From NCBI RefSeq assembly GCF_011764485.1, contig NZ_AP022848.1:772001-836000 (forward strand): 64,000 bases of DNA, in the 5' to 3' direction. Below are positions 26,885 to 35,775 of this stretch, piece after piece; positions within the stretch are counted from its first letter, which is position 1; the number at the start of each line of letters is the position of its first letter. The stretch is from Bosea sp. ANAM02. Its GTDB lineage: Bacteria > Pseudomonadota > Alphaproteobacteria > Rhizobiales > Beijerinckiaceae. The position numbers and the translations under genes were made by a program. The notes under the pieces are model-generated. The model saw nothing but the letters and a program-made list of their open reading frames with translations. It did no database searches and was not told where the DNA came from.

Positions 26885-28417
26885 CTAGAACTGCACCCTC
26901 AGGCCTACCAGCGAAACATTCGCGGTATAGTCCGAGCCCTGCGCCGTCGAGTTCAGGCGCTCATGGGTGAAGCTCGCGCGCACGGCGAAGGTGCGCGTCA
27001 GCTTGTATTCGAGTCGCGCGCCGACATTGGTGTAGTCCTCGCGCAGGCCCTGGCCGTCATATTCGGTCCGGCTGAAATTGGTGAAGCCGGTGACGGTGAG
27101 ATTGCGGCGGAGCGCATGCGCCACTTCCAGCGTGGCGCGCCGCACGGTCGTGCCCGAGGAGCCGGCGATGGTGGTGTCGCCGAGCTCGGCGGCGCCGCGC
27201 AGCGTCACCGTGGTCAGCGGCGTCGGTGTCCAAAGGATCGCGGCATCGCCGACGAAGCCGCGGAGGTTCTTCAGGCGTGTATCGTCGTATTTGCGGTCCT
27301 GGTAGCCGCCGGAGACCTCGCCGGTGAGCTGGCGGCTGATCTCGAAGGTCGAGCCGACGCGCCCGGAGACGCCGTTCGACGAGCGCATGTAGCCGCTGGA
27401 ATCGGTCTTCTCGTCGAAATCGCGCTGGTCGATCTCGGCCTGGACGAAGGGCTTGAAGCCGGGCGTGACCTCATAGGCGGCGCGCAGGCGCAGGCCATAT
27501 TGCGTCTGGTTGCGGTCCTTCTGCGAGAGCATCGCGCCGTTCGACAGGCGGGCATCCTCGTAGTCGCTGCGGTCGACCGAGCCACGTAGCGTCAATTGCA
27601 GCCGGTTGATGTCGTGGGTGACGCCGGCGGAGGCGCCGTACTGGTAGATCTGTGGGCGGCCGGTCACGTTGGCAGTCAGGTCGGGCGAGCCCGGTCGCTG
27701 CGTGTCGAGCCTCAGCCGCGATTCCAGGAGGATGCGGGTGTCGCGCGTCGCATCGAGCCGCAGGTCGAGATTGCCCTCGGCATCGGGGCGCGAGGCGTCC
27801 TTGGCGCGGAAGAATTCGAGATAGCCGCCGCGCAACTGGCCCTTCAGCTCATGGACGTTCCAGTCGGACTGGATCGCGAGTTCGCCCTCGTGCCGGCTAT
27901 AGGCCGAACCCTTCGCTCCAGGCGCCGATGTGCGCTGCGGGTTGGTGTCGTAGCCGATCGAGTTGGTGATCGCGGGGCGCAAGGTGATGGAGCCGATCCG
28001 GATACCGAGCGCGGCGTAAGGGTCTTCCTCGCTCGCCGGGCGGCGCCGGGGCGGCGGAGCCGGTGGCGGGGCCGGCGGCAGCACCGTGACGGCGGGCTGC
28101 GGCGGCCGGAACTGGCGCTGGGTGACGCCGCGGAGCGCCGGCGCCTGGATCGGCTGGCTGGCGCGTGGCGGCTGCCGTCCCGAGACGGCCGAGTCTTGAC
28201 GCTGGATCATGCCCGCGGGATCGCGCACGGCTTCCGGCTCCGCGGTCGCCGGCGTGAGGGCGGGCTGCGGCGCTGCAGGCTGCTGGGCGACATAAGTCGG
28301 CGTGCCGGTCCTGAGATTGCCGGGCGGCATCTGCTGGGCCTGCGCCGCTGCGCAGGCGAGCACCAGCGCGGCCAGGGCCGTGCCGGAGAGAAGCAGGGTC
28401 GTCTTGCGGCCGGACAC
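26885..28417 (-). CDS. Outer membrane beta-barrel protein (BBP2-like)
   Basis: 510 aa with a signal peptide ending in ACAAAQA (residue 28), a Pro/Gln-rich stretch to about 130, then alternating amphipathic strands ending in VGLRVQF. The terminal Phe is the usual signal for outer-membrane insertion. The repeated pattern of strand-turn (RDTRILLESRLRLDTQRPG, LQLTLRGSVDRSDYEDARL) resembles putative beta-barrel porin 2. Such proteins often accompany exopolysaccharide export, but no polysaccharide genes adjoin it here. Confidence 0.82.
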   Translation of the reverse strand: MSGRKTTLLLSGTALAALVLACAAAQAQQMPPGNLRTGTPTYVAQQPAAPQPALTPATAEPEAVRDPAGMIQRQDSAVSGRQPPRASQPIQAPALRGVTQRQFRPPQPAVTVLPPAPPPAPPPRRRPASEEDPYAALGIRIGSITLRPAITNSIGYDTNPQRTSAPGAKGSAYSRHEGELAIQSDWNVHELKGQLRGGYLEFFRAKDASRPDAEGNLDLRLDATRDTRILLESRLRLDTQRPGSPDLTANVTGRPQIYQYGASAGVTHDINRLQLTLRGSVDRSDYEDARLSNGAMLSQKDRNQTQYGLRLRAAYEVTPGFKPFVQAEIDQRDFDEKTDSSGYMRSSNGVSGRVGSTFEISRQLTGEVSGGYQDRKYDDTRLKNLRGFVGDAAILWTPTPLTTVTLRGAAELGDTTIAGSSGTTVRRATLEVAHALRRNLTVTGFTNFSRTEYDGQGLREDYTNVGARLEYKLTRTFAVRASFTHERLNSTAQGSDYTANVSLVGLRVQF

Positions 28418-28567
28418 GGGCGTCGCAGGGCTCCAGAGGGCGGGGCGCGCGGATGGCGCGCATGGTTAATGGAGTTAGAACGAACAGGGTTAAGGAGCCG
28501 TCAACGCTGCCCGCGCCCGTCGGCAGATAGTGGAAATGGCTGGTGCGGCCGTGCTACAGCGCCGGCC

Positions 28568-29542
28568 ATGACAGCCGATATCCGCGACTCCGCCCTCCGC
28601 ACCATCGCCACGGAACGTGCCGGGCTCGATGCCCTCCATGACGCGCTGGCGAACGGGCTGGGCGGGCCTTTCGCCGAGGCCATCGCCATGATCCGTGGAT
28701 CGAGCGGCCGCGTGATCGTCTCCGGCATGGGCAAGTCCGGCCATGTCGGGCGCAAGCTCACGGCGACGCTGGCCTCGACCGGCACGCCCGCGCATTTCGT
28801 CCATCCGGCCGAAGCGAGCCATGGCGATCTCGGCATGGTGCAGCCCGAGGACGTCGTGATCGCGCTGTCCTGGTCGGGCGAAGCGGTCGAGCTTGCGGCG
28901 CTTGTCGGCTACACCCGCCGTTTCCGCGTCGGGCTGATCGCGATCACCGCCAATGCCGAGAGCACGCTGGGCAAGGAGGCCGATATCGCGCTCGTCCTGC
29001 CCAAGGCGACGGAAGCCTGCCCGAACGGACTCGCGCCGACGACCTCGACGACGATGCAGATGGCGCTTGGCGATGCCCTGGCCGTGGCGCTGCTGGAGGC
29101 GCGCGGCTTCTCGCGGCAGGATTTCTTCGTCTACCACCCCGGCGGCAAGCTCGGTGCTCAGCTCAAGACGGTCGAGAGCATCATGCATCGCGGCGCCGAA
29201 CTGCCGCTGATCGGGCTCGACACGCTGCTGCCGGACGTGATCGCGATGATTTCGGAGAAGGGTTTCGGCTGCGCCGTGGTCATGGACCTGGACGGCAAGC
29301 TCGCCGGCGTCGTCACCGATGGCGACCTGCGCCGCAAGACGGCGATGGCCGGCGGCATCTCGCTCAGGGCGCGCGACATCATGTCGGCGAACCCGCGCCG
29401 TGTCGGCCTTGATACCCTGGCGGTCGAGGCACTGGAACTGGTCAACCGTAGCCGGATCACGGCGCTCATCGTCGTCGACGGCGACGATCGTCCGGCCGGG
29501 CTGGTGCATGTTCACGACCTCTTGGCGATGGGCGTGGCGTAA
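28568..29542 (+). CDS. kdsD: Arabinose-5-phosphate isomerase (KpsF/GutQ family)
   Basis: 324 aa. It interconverts ribulose-5-phosphate and arabinose-5-phosphate, the first step to KDO for lipopolysaccharide. SIS domain with GRVIVSGMGKSGHVGRKLTA, HPAEASHGDLGMV and ALSWSGEAVELAAL, then two CBS domains from about residue 200. ATG at 28568 starts the family alignment; the long open frame upstream of it is antisense to the beta-barrel gene. Intact active-site residues are present as far as can be seen. Confidence 0.94.
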   Translation: MTADIRDSALRTIATERAGLDALHDALANGLGGPFAEAIAMIRGSSGRVIVSGMGKSGHVGRKLTATLASTGTPAHFVHPAEASHGDLGMVQPEDVVIALSWSGEAVELAALVGYTRRFRVGLIAITANAESTLGKEADIALVLPKATEACPNGLAPTTSTTMQMALGDALAVALLEARGFSRQDFFVYHPGGKLGAQLKTVESIMHRGAELPLIGLDTLLPDVIAMISEKGFGCAVVMDLDGKLAGVVTDGDLRRKTAMAGGISLRARDIMSANPRRVGLDTLAVEALELVNRSRITALIVVDGDDRPAGLVHVHDLLAMGVA

Positions 29543-29550
29543 CTTCGCGC

Positions 29551-29652
29551 GTCATGCTCGGGCTTGACCCGAGCATCTCGTGACGTCGAGGCAAGAAGTT
29601 TGGCCCGGCCCGAGATTCTCGGGTCTGCGCTTCGCTTCGCCCGAGAATGACG
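29551..29652. repeat. Intergenic palindromic repeat, copy 4
   Basis: The same composite as copy 1: GTCATGCTCGGGCTTGACCC ... and, about 45 bases later, GATTCTCGGGTCTGCGCTTC ending CCGAGAATGACG. It lies immediately after kdsD. Confidence 0.85.
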
Positions 29653-29697
29653 GTGAGGCGGGGCGGTCGCTCTTGCCATATCGCTGTCGGGATCTAT

Positions 29698-29726
29698 CTA
29701 AAGCTGTAGAGACTATAGCTTTAAAG
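29698..29726 (+). promoter_or_regulatory. MerR-type operator/promoter
   Basis: CTAAAGCT and AGCTTTAAAG form a dyad around a central GTAGAGACT, the layout of MerR-family operators between -35 and -10. It ends 8 bases before the merR start, so the regulator probably controls its own transcription. Confidence 0.65.
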
Positions 29727-29734
29727 GTGCCCCC

Positions 29735-30181
29735 ATGACCGCAACCGCCAAACTCGAACGCGTGATGCCGATCGGTGCGCTGGCTGATCGCACCGGGGTC
29801 AAGGTCGAGACCATCCGCTATTACGAACAGGTCGGACTTCTGCCGCCGCCGGAGCGTTCCGAGGGCAACCAGCGCCGCTATGGCCGGCGCCATGCCGAGC
29901 GGCTCGCCTTCATCAAGCATGCGCGCGATCTCGGCTTCGCGGTCGAGAACATCCGCACACTGCTCAAGCTCTCCGACACGCCCGGCATGGCCTGCGACGA
30001 GGCGCATGCGATTTCGGTGGCCCATCTCGACGAGGTCCGCGACAAGATCGCGAAATTGCGCTCGCTGGAAAAAGAGCTGGAGCGGATCGCGACGACCTGT
30101 TCGGGCGGCGTCGCGGCGTGCGACTGCGCGATCATCGAGGCGCTCGCCGATCACGGACAATGCAGCCACGCCCATCATTGA
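29735..30181 (+). CDS. MerR-family metal-responsive regulator (ZntR/CadR-like)
   Basis: 148 aa. The MerR HTH is in residues 10-50 (VMPIGALADRTGVKVETIRY, YYEQVGLLPPPERSEGNQRR), followed by the dimerisation coiled coil. Cysteines lie at the metal positions of ZntR-like proteins (PGMACDEAH, TTCSGG, CDCAIIEALADHG) and the C-terminus ends CSHAHH. This fits sensing of a soft divalent metal such as Zn, Cd or Pb. No metal transporter gene is adjacent, so its target is elsewhere or it acts only on itself. Confidence 0.9.
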   Translation: MTATAKLERVMPIGALADRTGVKVETIRYYEQVGLLPPPERSEGNQRRYGRRHAERLAFIKHARDLGFAVENIRTLLKLSDTPGMACDEAHAISVAHLDEVRDKIAKLRSLEKELERIATTCSGGVAACDCAIIEALADHGQCSHAHH

Positions 30182-30307
30182 AGCAGGGTCACAGGCCGGA
30201 AATCTGCCTTGCCTCTCGTCTCCGGGGCGAAAAGGCTTAAATAGGGTCCTGCCGGGCGGCGCCGAGCGCCGCCATGCCACGCCAATCCGGGAGGGCGCGA
30301 TGACGAG

Positions 30308-33300
30308 ATGGCCCATGCCGCCAGGGGACGGATTCCGAAAAGGGAACAAAACCCGATTCTGCCGGAGTCAGCGATTCGGCCCCGCTTCGTTCCAGACTCG
30401 TTCTTGCATGGTCGGCGTCTAGGACCTGCATCGACCCCGTCCACGCTCCCGCCCGCATGGGCGGGCGAGAAGATTGGCTCCTTCGCCTTGCTTCCTTTCC
30501 GTTCGCTGCCGCCCGCCGCCCGCGCCAATAGCGTCACGGCCGTGCTGGGCCCGACCAATACCGGCAAGACCCATCTCGCCATCGAGCGCATGGTCGCCCA
30601 CCCCACAGGGATGATCGGCCTGCCGCTGCGCCTGCTCGCGCGCGAGGTCTATCAGCGCGTCGTCGACAAGGTCGGTGCGCAAGCCGTCGCCCTCGTCACC
30701 GGCGAGGAGAAGATCAAGCCGGAGCGGCCGCGTTTCTGGGTCTGTACGGTCGAGGCGATGCCGCGCGATCTCGCGGTCGATTTCGTGGCGATCGACGAAA
30801 TCCAGCTCGCCTCCGATCTCGACCGCGGCCATGTCTTCACCGACCGGTTGCTGAACCGGCGCGGCCGGGCCGAGACCATGCTGATCGGCGCCGCGACGAT
30901 GCGTCCGCTGATCGAGCAGCTCATGCCGGGCGTCAATGTCGTGACGCGTCCGCGCCTGTCGCAGCTCACCTTCGCCGGCGACCGCAAGATCACACGCCTG
31001 GCGCCGCGCTCGGCCATCGTCGCCTTCTCGGTCGAGGAGGTCTACGCGATCGCCGAGCTGATCCGCCGGCAGAAGGGCGGGGCGGCCGTGGTGCTCGGCG
31101 CGCTCTCGCCGCGGACGCGCAACGCCCAGGTCGAGATTTACCAGTCCGGCGATGTCGACTACCTCGTCGCCACCGACGCGATCGGCATGGGGCTCAATCT
31201 CGACGTCAACCACATCGCCTTCGCGGCGGACAAGAAGTTCGACGGGCATCATTACCGCAAGCTCAACCCGGCCGAGTTCGGCCAGATCGCGGGCCGAGCC
31301 GGGCGCCACCTGCGCGACGGCACCTTCGGCACGAGCGGACGCTGCCCGCCCTTCGATGCGGAACTGGTCGAGGCGATCGAGAATCACCGCTTCGAGCCGA
31401 TCCGCCAGATGCAGTGGCGCAATTCCGATCTCGACCTCCGATCTATCGACGGTCTTCTCGATACGCTGAACCTCCAGCCCTCGGAGCAGGGCCTGACGCG
31501 GGCGCTGATCGCCGAGGACATGACGACGCTGGAAGTGCTGGCGCGGGACCCGGACATCGCGAAGCTGGCGCAGGGGCGGGTGGCGGTCGAACGGCTCTGG
31601 GAGGTCTGCGGTCTGCCGGATTATCGCAAGATATCGCCGATGCAGCATGCCGATCTCGCGACCACGCTCTATCTCAGGCTGATGCGCCATAAGCGGCTCG
31701 ATGCCGACTGGTATGCGGCGCAACTCGCCGCGCTCGACCGCACCGATGGCGAGATCGACACGCTCTCGGCGCGGATCGCGCAGGTCCGGACCTGGACCTA
31801 TGTCGCGAACCGTCCCGACTGGTTGCCTGATCCAGAGCATTGGCAGGGCATGGCTCGTCTTGTAGAGGACAAGCTGTCGGACGCTCTGCACGAGCGGCTG
31901 ACCCACAGATTTGTCGATCGGCGCACCAGCGTGTTGATGCGCCGCTTGCGGGAGAATGCGATGTTGGAGGCTGAGGTCACCGCGACGGGCGACGTGCTCG
32001 TCGAGGGCCAGCATGTGGGGATGCTGCAGGGCTTCCGCTTCACGGCGGACCCGAAGGCCGGAGGCTCGGAGGTCAAGGCCCTGAACCTGGCGGCGATGAA
32101 GGCGCTCGGCTCCGAGATCGAGGCCCGGGCGGCGCGCGTCGTGCTCGCTGGCGACGATGCCTTCGTGCTGTCGCATGACGGGCTGGTGCGCTGGACCGGC
32201 GAGCCGGTGGCGCGTCTGACCGCCGGCGAGAAGGTTCTGGAGCCGCGCCTGCGCCTGCTGGTCGAGGAGCATCTCGGCGGCCCCGCGCGCGAGCAGGTCG
32301 AGGCTAGGCTCAATCTCTGGCTGAAGAATCACATCACCAGGCTCCTCGGCGCCGTTCAGATCCTCGAAGCGGCCGAGAACGTCGCCGGCATCGCCCGCGG
32401 CATCGCCTATCAGGCGGCCGAGGCTCTGGGCGTGCTCGAACGCTCCAAGGTCGGGGAGGAGATGAAGGCGCTGGATCAGGAAGGCCGCGCGGCGCTGCGC
32501 CAGCTCGGCATCCGCTTCGGTGCCTTCCACATCTATATGCCCGCGCTGCTGAAGCCGGCGCCGCGCGCGCTCGCCGCCCAGCTCTGGGCGCTGAAGCATG
32601 GCGGACCGGAGACGGCCGGGCTCGACGACATCGCCCATCTCGCGGCGTCCGGCCGGACCTCCTTCCCGGTCGACAAGGCCGTGCCGAAGGGGCTGTACCG
32701 CGCAGCCGGCTACCGCGTCTGCGGCGAGCGGGCCGTGCGCGTCGATATCCTCGAACGGCTCGCAGACCTGATCCGCCCGGCGATCGCCTATCGTCCCGGC
32801 GTCACGCAAGGTACGCCGCCAGCCGGCGCCGCCGATCAGGACGGCTTCGTCGCCACCGGCGCGATGACCTCGCTCGTCGGCTGCGCGGGCGAGGATTTCG
32901 CCTCGATCCTGCGCTCGCTCGGCTATGTCTCGCTCAAGCGTCCGGGACCGGCGATCACCGTGCCGCTGGCGCCGCCCCCGGCCGCGACCGAACCGGCGCA
33001 GCCAGTCGTGGCTGCTGAGGCGGAGGCCGCCTCGGCCGAGAGCGAAGCTGTCGAGACTACAGGCGGGGCCGAAGGCCCGAGCGAACCCGTGACGGCGCTG
33101 AACGCGGATGGTCTGGCCGAGGGCGAGACTGTCGTCGTTGAAGCCCCGGCCGTCGAAACGGCGGATACGCCGATCCTGACCGAGACGGAGCTGGACGCGG
33201 CGCGCGAGCCGGTGCCGGCCGATGCGATGGTCGCGCTTCCGGCTGTCGCCGCCGAGGAGGCCGTCTCGGCTGAGGCCGCTGCCGATGAGGCTCCCGCCGT

Positions 33301-33808
33301 CGAGGCCGCGCCGGCCGAGCCCGAACTGATCGAGGTCTGGCGGCCGCATCGCCATCAGGGCGGGCGCCGGCCGGAGCATGGCAATCCGCGGGGCCGCCGC
33401 GAAGGGGGGGAGCGTCGTGAAGGTGGCGAGCGCCGTGGCGGCGACCGGCCGCAACGTGACGGCCGTCCCGGTGGCCCGCGTCGCGACGGACGGCCCGACA
33501 ACCGCCCGGCCGCTGCCGCAGGCGAGGGCGCTCCGGCCCAGCGCCAGGATGCGCGCCCGCGTCAGGACGACCGCCCGCGCCGCGATGACCGGCCGCAGCG
33601 GCAGGATCGTCCGGAGGGCAATCGCGGCCCGCGTCCCGATTTCAAGCGCGACGGCCGTCCCGGCGGCCCGCGCCGCGAGGAGCGGGGCGGGGCCGAGCGC
33701 TTCCAGCAGCAGCCGCGTCCGCGCCCGGCCAATCGCGAGCCGGATCCGGATTCGCCGTTCGCCAAGCTCGCAGCCCTCAAGGCCCAGCTCGAAGGCAGCA
33801 AGAACTGA
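30308..33808 (+). CDS. SUV3-type DExH RNA helicase with basic C-terminal tail
   Basis: About 1166 aa. Motif I GPTNTGKTH near residue 80, DEIQ (motif II) near 162, GAATMRPLIEQL, DAIGMGLNLDV and QIAGRAGRH (motif VI) near 325 place it in the SUV3/MgpS helicase family of alphaproteobacteria. The C-terminal ~270 residues are low complexity: an Ala/Glu-rich part, then Arg/Gly/Asp repeats (RRDGRPDNRP, RQDDRPRRDDRPQRQDRP) likely to bind RNA. The true start is uncertain, since the first ~70 residues have no family match. It heads a conserved block with hslR, fdxA and carD. Confidence 0.9.
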   Translation: MAHAARGRIPKREQNPILPESAIRPRFVPDSFLHGRRLGPASTPSTLPPAWAGEKIGSFALLPFRSLPPAARANSVTAVLGPTNTGKTHLAIERMVAHPTGMIGLPLRLLAREVYQRVVDKVGAQAVALVTGEEKIKPERPRFWVCTVEAMPRDLAVDFVAIDEIQLASDLDRGHVFTDRLLNRRGRAETMLIGAATMRPLIEQLMPGVNVVTRPRLSQLTFAGDRKITRLAPRSAIVAFSVEEVYAIAELIRRQKGGAAVVLGALSPRTRNAQVEIYQSGDVDYLVATDAIGMGLNLDVNHIAFAADKKFDGHHYRKLNPAEFGQIAGRAGRHLRDGTFGTSGRCPPFDAELVEAIENHRFEPIRQMQWRNSDLDLRSIDGLLDTLNLQPSEQGLTRALIAEDMTTLEVLARDPDIAKLAQGRVAVERLWEVCGLPDYRKISPMQHADLATTLYLRLMRHKRLDADWYAAQLAALDRTDGEIDTLSARIAQVRTWTYVANRPDWLPDPEHWQGMARLVEDKLSDALHERLTHRFVDRRTSVLMRRLRENAMLEAEVTATGDVLVEGQHVGMLQGFRFTADPKAGGSEVKALNLAAMKALGSEIEARAARVVLAGDDAFVLSHDGLVRWTGEPVARLTAGEKVLEPRLRLLVEEHLGGPAREQVEARLNLWLKNHITRLLGAVQILEAAENVAGIARGIAYQAAEALGVLERSKVGEEMKALDQEGRAALRQLGIRFGAFHIYMPALLKPAPRALAAQLWALKHGGPETAGLDDIAHLAASGRTSFPVDKAVPKGLYRAAGYRVCGERAVRVDILERLADLIRPAIAYRPGVTQGTPPAGAADQDGFVATGAMTSLVGCAGEDFASILRSLGYVSLKRPGPAITVPLAPPPAATEPAQPVVAAEAEAASAESEAVETTGGAEGPSEPVTALNADGLAEGETVVVEAPAVETADTPILTETELDAAREPVPADAMVALPAVAAEEAVSAEAAADEAPAVEAAPAEPELIEVWRPHRHQGGRRPEHGNPRGRREGGERREGGERRGGDRPQRDGRPGGPRRDGRPDNRPAAAAGEGAPAQRQDARPRQDDRPRRDDRPQRQDRPEGNRGPRPDFKRDGRPGGPRREERGGAERFQQQPRPRPANREPDPDSPFAKLAALKAQLEGSKN

Positions 33809-33829
33809 AGCCAAGGAGGCGCAGGCGGC

Positions 33830-34138
33830 TTGCAGGACGATCGTCAGCGTCTCGACAAATGGCTCTGGTTCGCGCGTTTCGCCCGCAACCGCCCGGCCGC
33901 CGTGCGCCTGGTGGAGGACGGCCATGTCCGCATCGAGGGGCGCCGCTGCGACAACCCGGCGCAGGGCATCCGGGTCGGCACGGTCCTGACGCTCGCCCTG
34001 CCGCATGCGACGGTCGTGGTCAGGGTCCTGGCCTTCGCCGAGCGGCGCGGCTCCTTTACGGTCGCCCAGCAGCTCTATGAGCGCCTCGACGGCGGCAGCG
34101 GCGATGCGTCGCTTGCCGAGGCCGCGGACGAGGATTAA
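33830..34138 (+). CDS. hslR: S4-domain RNA-binding protein (HslR-like)
   Basis: 102 aa. S4 domain at residues 5-60 (QRLDKWLWFARFARNRPAAV, GHVRIEGRRCDNP), as in Hsp15/HslR, which binds stalled 50S subunits that carry a nascent chain. A TTG start is used, 21 bases after the helicase stop, so translation is likely coupled. The tail is acidic. Length and order match the usual arrangement in Rhizobiales. Confidence 0.9.
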   Translation: MQDDRQRLDKWLWFARFARNRPAAVRLVEDGHVRIEGRRCDNPAQGIRVGTVLTLALPHATVVVRVLAFAERRGSFTVAQQLYERLDGGSGDASLAEAADED

Positions 34139-34306
34139 TTCCGCGGGCTGCCTGCGGCAGCGCTGAAATCGGGCCGGGGAGGGAAATCTTCCCCGCAGCG
34201 CCGCTGCAATGACGGATCGTTCTGCAAAGGATCACGAAAACGACCTTGAAACCTGCGCCGCGCGAGGGTTTATGAGGCTGTTTAGAAGCGTTGGAAGGGC
34301 CGGCCC

Positions 34307-34642
34307 ATGACCTATGTGGTCACCGAGAACTGCATCAAGTGCAAGTACATGGACTGCGTCGAGGTTTGCCCGGTCGACTGCTTCTATGAAGGCGAGAACA
34401 TGCTCGTCATCCATCCCGACGAATGCATCGATTGCGGCGTCTGCGAGCCGGAATGCCCGGCCGAGGCGATCAAGCCCGATACCGAGCCCGGCCTCGAAAG
34501 CTGGCTGCAGCTCAACGGCAAGTTCGCGGCGAGCTGGCCCAACATCACCCAGAAGAAGGATCCGCCGGCCGACGCCAAGGATTTCGACGGGGTGCCCGGC
34601 AAGCTCGAGATGCTCTCGCCGGAACCCGGCGAAGGCGATTGA
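34307..34642 (+). CDS. fdxA: Ferredoxin FdxA (7Fe/8Fe type)
   Basis: 111 aa. Two cluster motifs: [17 protein letters not shown] (3Fe-4S type) and [12 protein letters not shown] (4Fe-4S). The C-terminal extension ([20 protein letters not shown]) is characteristic of FdxA. It transfers electrons at low potential in the cytoplasm. It lies between hslR and carD. Confidence 0.97.
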   Translation: MTYVVTENCIKCKYMDCVEVCPVDCFYEGENMLVIHPDECIDCGVCEPECPAEAIKPDTEPGLESWLQLNGKFAASWPNITQKKDPPADAKDFDGVPGKLEMLSPEPGEGD

Positions 34643-35020
34643 ATCAAGCCGGTCATGGCCGGCTGCGCTGCGTTAACTACGACCTCGCCATGCTGACGCA
34701 GGGGAGCGCGGCCCGGCGTTTACCTTTGATTCGGCGTGTTTTTTGTGCTACAAGCTAGTCCCAGTCGAAGTCGTTCCGCATGCCCCTGCGAGATTCCAGC
34801 AATCGGGGCGCCCCCAGAGATCAAACACGATGCAAGAGCCGGCTTCGGCGCCGGGGCTTCGATCGTCTTTCTCGTCGGGGCTCAATGAAACAGTCGACTA
34901 GGGAGCGTGAGGCGGTGCGTTTTCACAGCGTCGCATCAGGCGGAAAGTCTCCTGCCGGCCGGCCGGGGACCAGATCATCACGTGCTCGCGTCGAGCGGGC
35001 CGGTCAGGAGTCGTAACGGC
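34643..35020. other. Leader region of carD
   Basis: A 378-base stretch without a gene. It contains a 6-bp hairpin just after fdxA (AGCCGG-6-CCGGCT) and a promoter-like pair at 34726-34754. About 260 bases of untranslated leader would precede carD if that promoter is used. No open frame here resembles a protein. Confidence 0.5.
34726..34754 (+). promoter_or_regulatory. Housekeeping promoter candidate for carD
   Basis: TTGATT, 17 bases, TACAAG, within an AT-richer patch upstream of carD. Confidence 0.45.
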
Positions 35021-35617
35021 ATGTCCACTGCGAAGAAAGCTGTTGTGCGCCAGGGTTTCAAGACGGGCGAGTACGTCGTCTATCCGTCCCATGGCGTCGG
35101 TCAGATCACGGCGATCGAAGAGCAGGAAGTCGCGGGTTTCAAGCTGGAACTGTTCGTCGTCAGCTTTGCCAAGGACAAGATGACGTTGCGTGTCCCGACC
35201 GCGAAGGCGGCGAGCGTCGGCCTGCGCAAGCTCGCCGATGGCGATGCCGTCGCCAAGGCGCTGACCACGCTCACCGGCCGCGCCCGCATCAAGCGCACCA
35301 TGTGGTCGCGCCGCGCGCAGGAATACGAAGCGAAGATCAATTCGGGCGATCTCGTCGCCATCGCCGAGGTCGTGCGCGATCTCTACCGGTCCGAGGCCCA
35401 GCCGGAGCAGTCCTATTCCGAGCGCCAGCTCTATGAGGCCGCGCTCGACCGCATGACCCGCGAGATCGCGGTCGTCGACGACATCACCGAGACCGAGGCA
35501 CTCAAGAAGATCGAGGCGCAGCTCGCCAAGTCGCCGCGTCGCGCGGGCAAAGCGGAGGCGGAAGCCGAGGCCGATCTGGAAGGCGACAACGACGATATCG
35601 CGGAAGAGGCCGCCTGA
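35021..35617 (+). CDS. carD: CarD-family transcription factor
   Basis: 198 aa. N-terminal RNA-polymerase-interacting domain (Tudor-like) starting FKTGEYVVYPSHGVGQITAI and a helical C-terminal DNA-binding domain (RIKRTMWSRRAQEYEAKINS). It stabilises open promoter complexes at rRNA and other promoters. AGGAG lies 10 bases before the ATG. The tail (residues 170-198) is acidic and Ala-rich. A strong terminator follows. Confidence 0.96.
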   Translation: MSTAKKAVVRQGFKTGEYVVYPSHGVGQITAIEEQEVAGFKLELFVVSFAKDKMTLRVPTAKAASVGLRKLADGDAVAKALTTLTGRARIKRTMWSRRAQEYEAKINSGDLVAIAEVVRDLYRSEAQPEQSYSERQLYEAALDRMTREIAVVDDITETEALKKIEAQLAKSPRRAGKAEAEAEADLEGDNDDIAEEAA

Positions 35618-35644
35618 ACGGTTTCTCCCTCGTCAAATGCGAAG

Positions 35645-35672
35645 AACCCGGCGGGCGACCGCCGGGTTTTTT
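35645..35672 (+). terminator. Rho-independent terminator of carD
   Basis: AACCCGGCGG, 4-base loop, CCGCCGGGTT, then a run of T. Confidence 0.93.
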
Positions 35673-35698
35673 GTTGGGTGGAACCTCGCCATGAGGCC

Positions 35699-35764
35699 GT
35701 CATGCTCGGGCTGGACCCGAGCATCTCCTGCCGAAAGAGTCTCGGGTCAAGCTCGAGAATGACG
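35699..35764. repeat. Intergenic palindromic repeat, copy 5
   Basis: GTCATGCTCGGGCTGGACCC ... ending GCTCGAGAATGACG, a shortened member of the family at 8431. Confidence 0.8.
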
Positions 35765-35775
35765 CCATTATTGCC

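Noticed and set aside
27596-28567. N-terminal extension of the isomerase gene
   Set aside because: The extension is antisense to the beta-barrel protein, and the isomerase family similarity starts at the ATG at 28568.
30419-34006. 1195-codon minus-strand frame opposite the helicase
   Set aside because: Antisense of an unambiguous SUV3-type helicase; its composition is that of reversed GC-rich codons.
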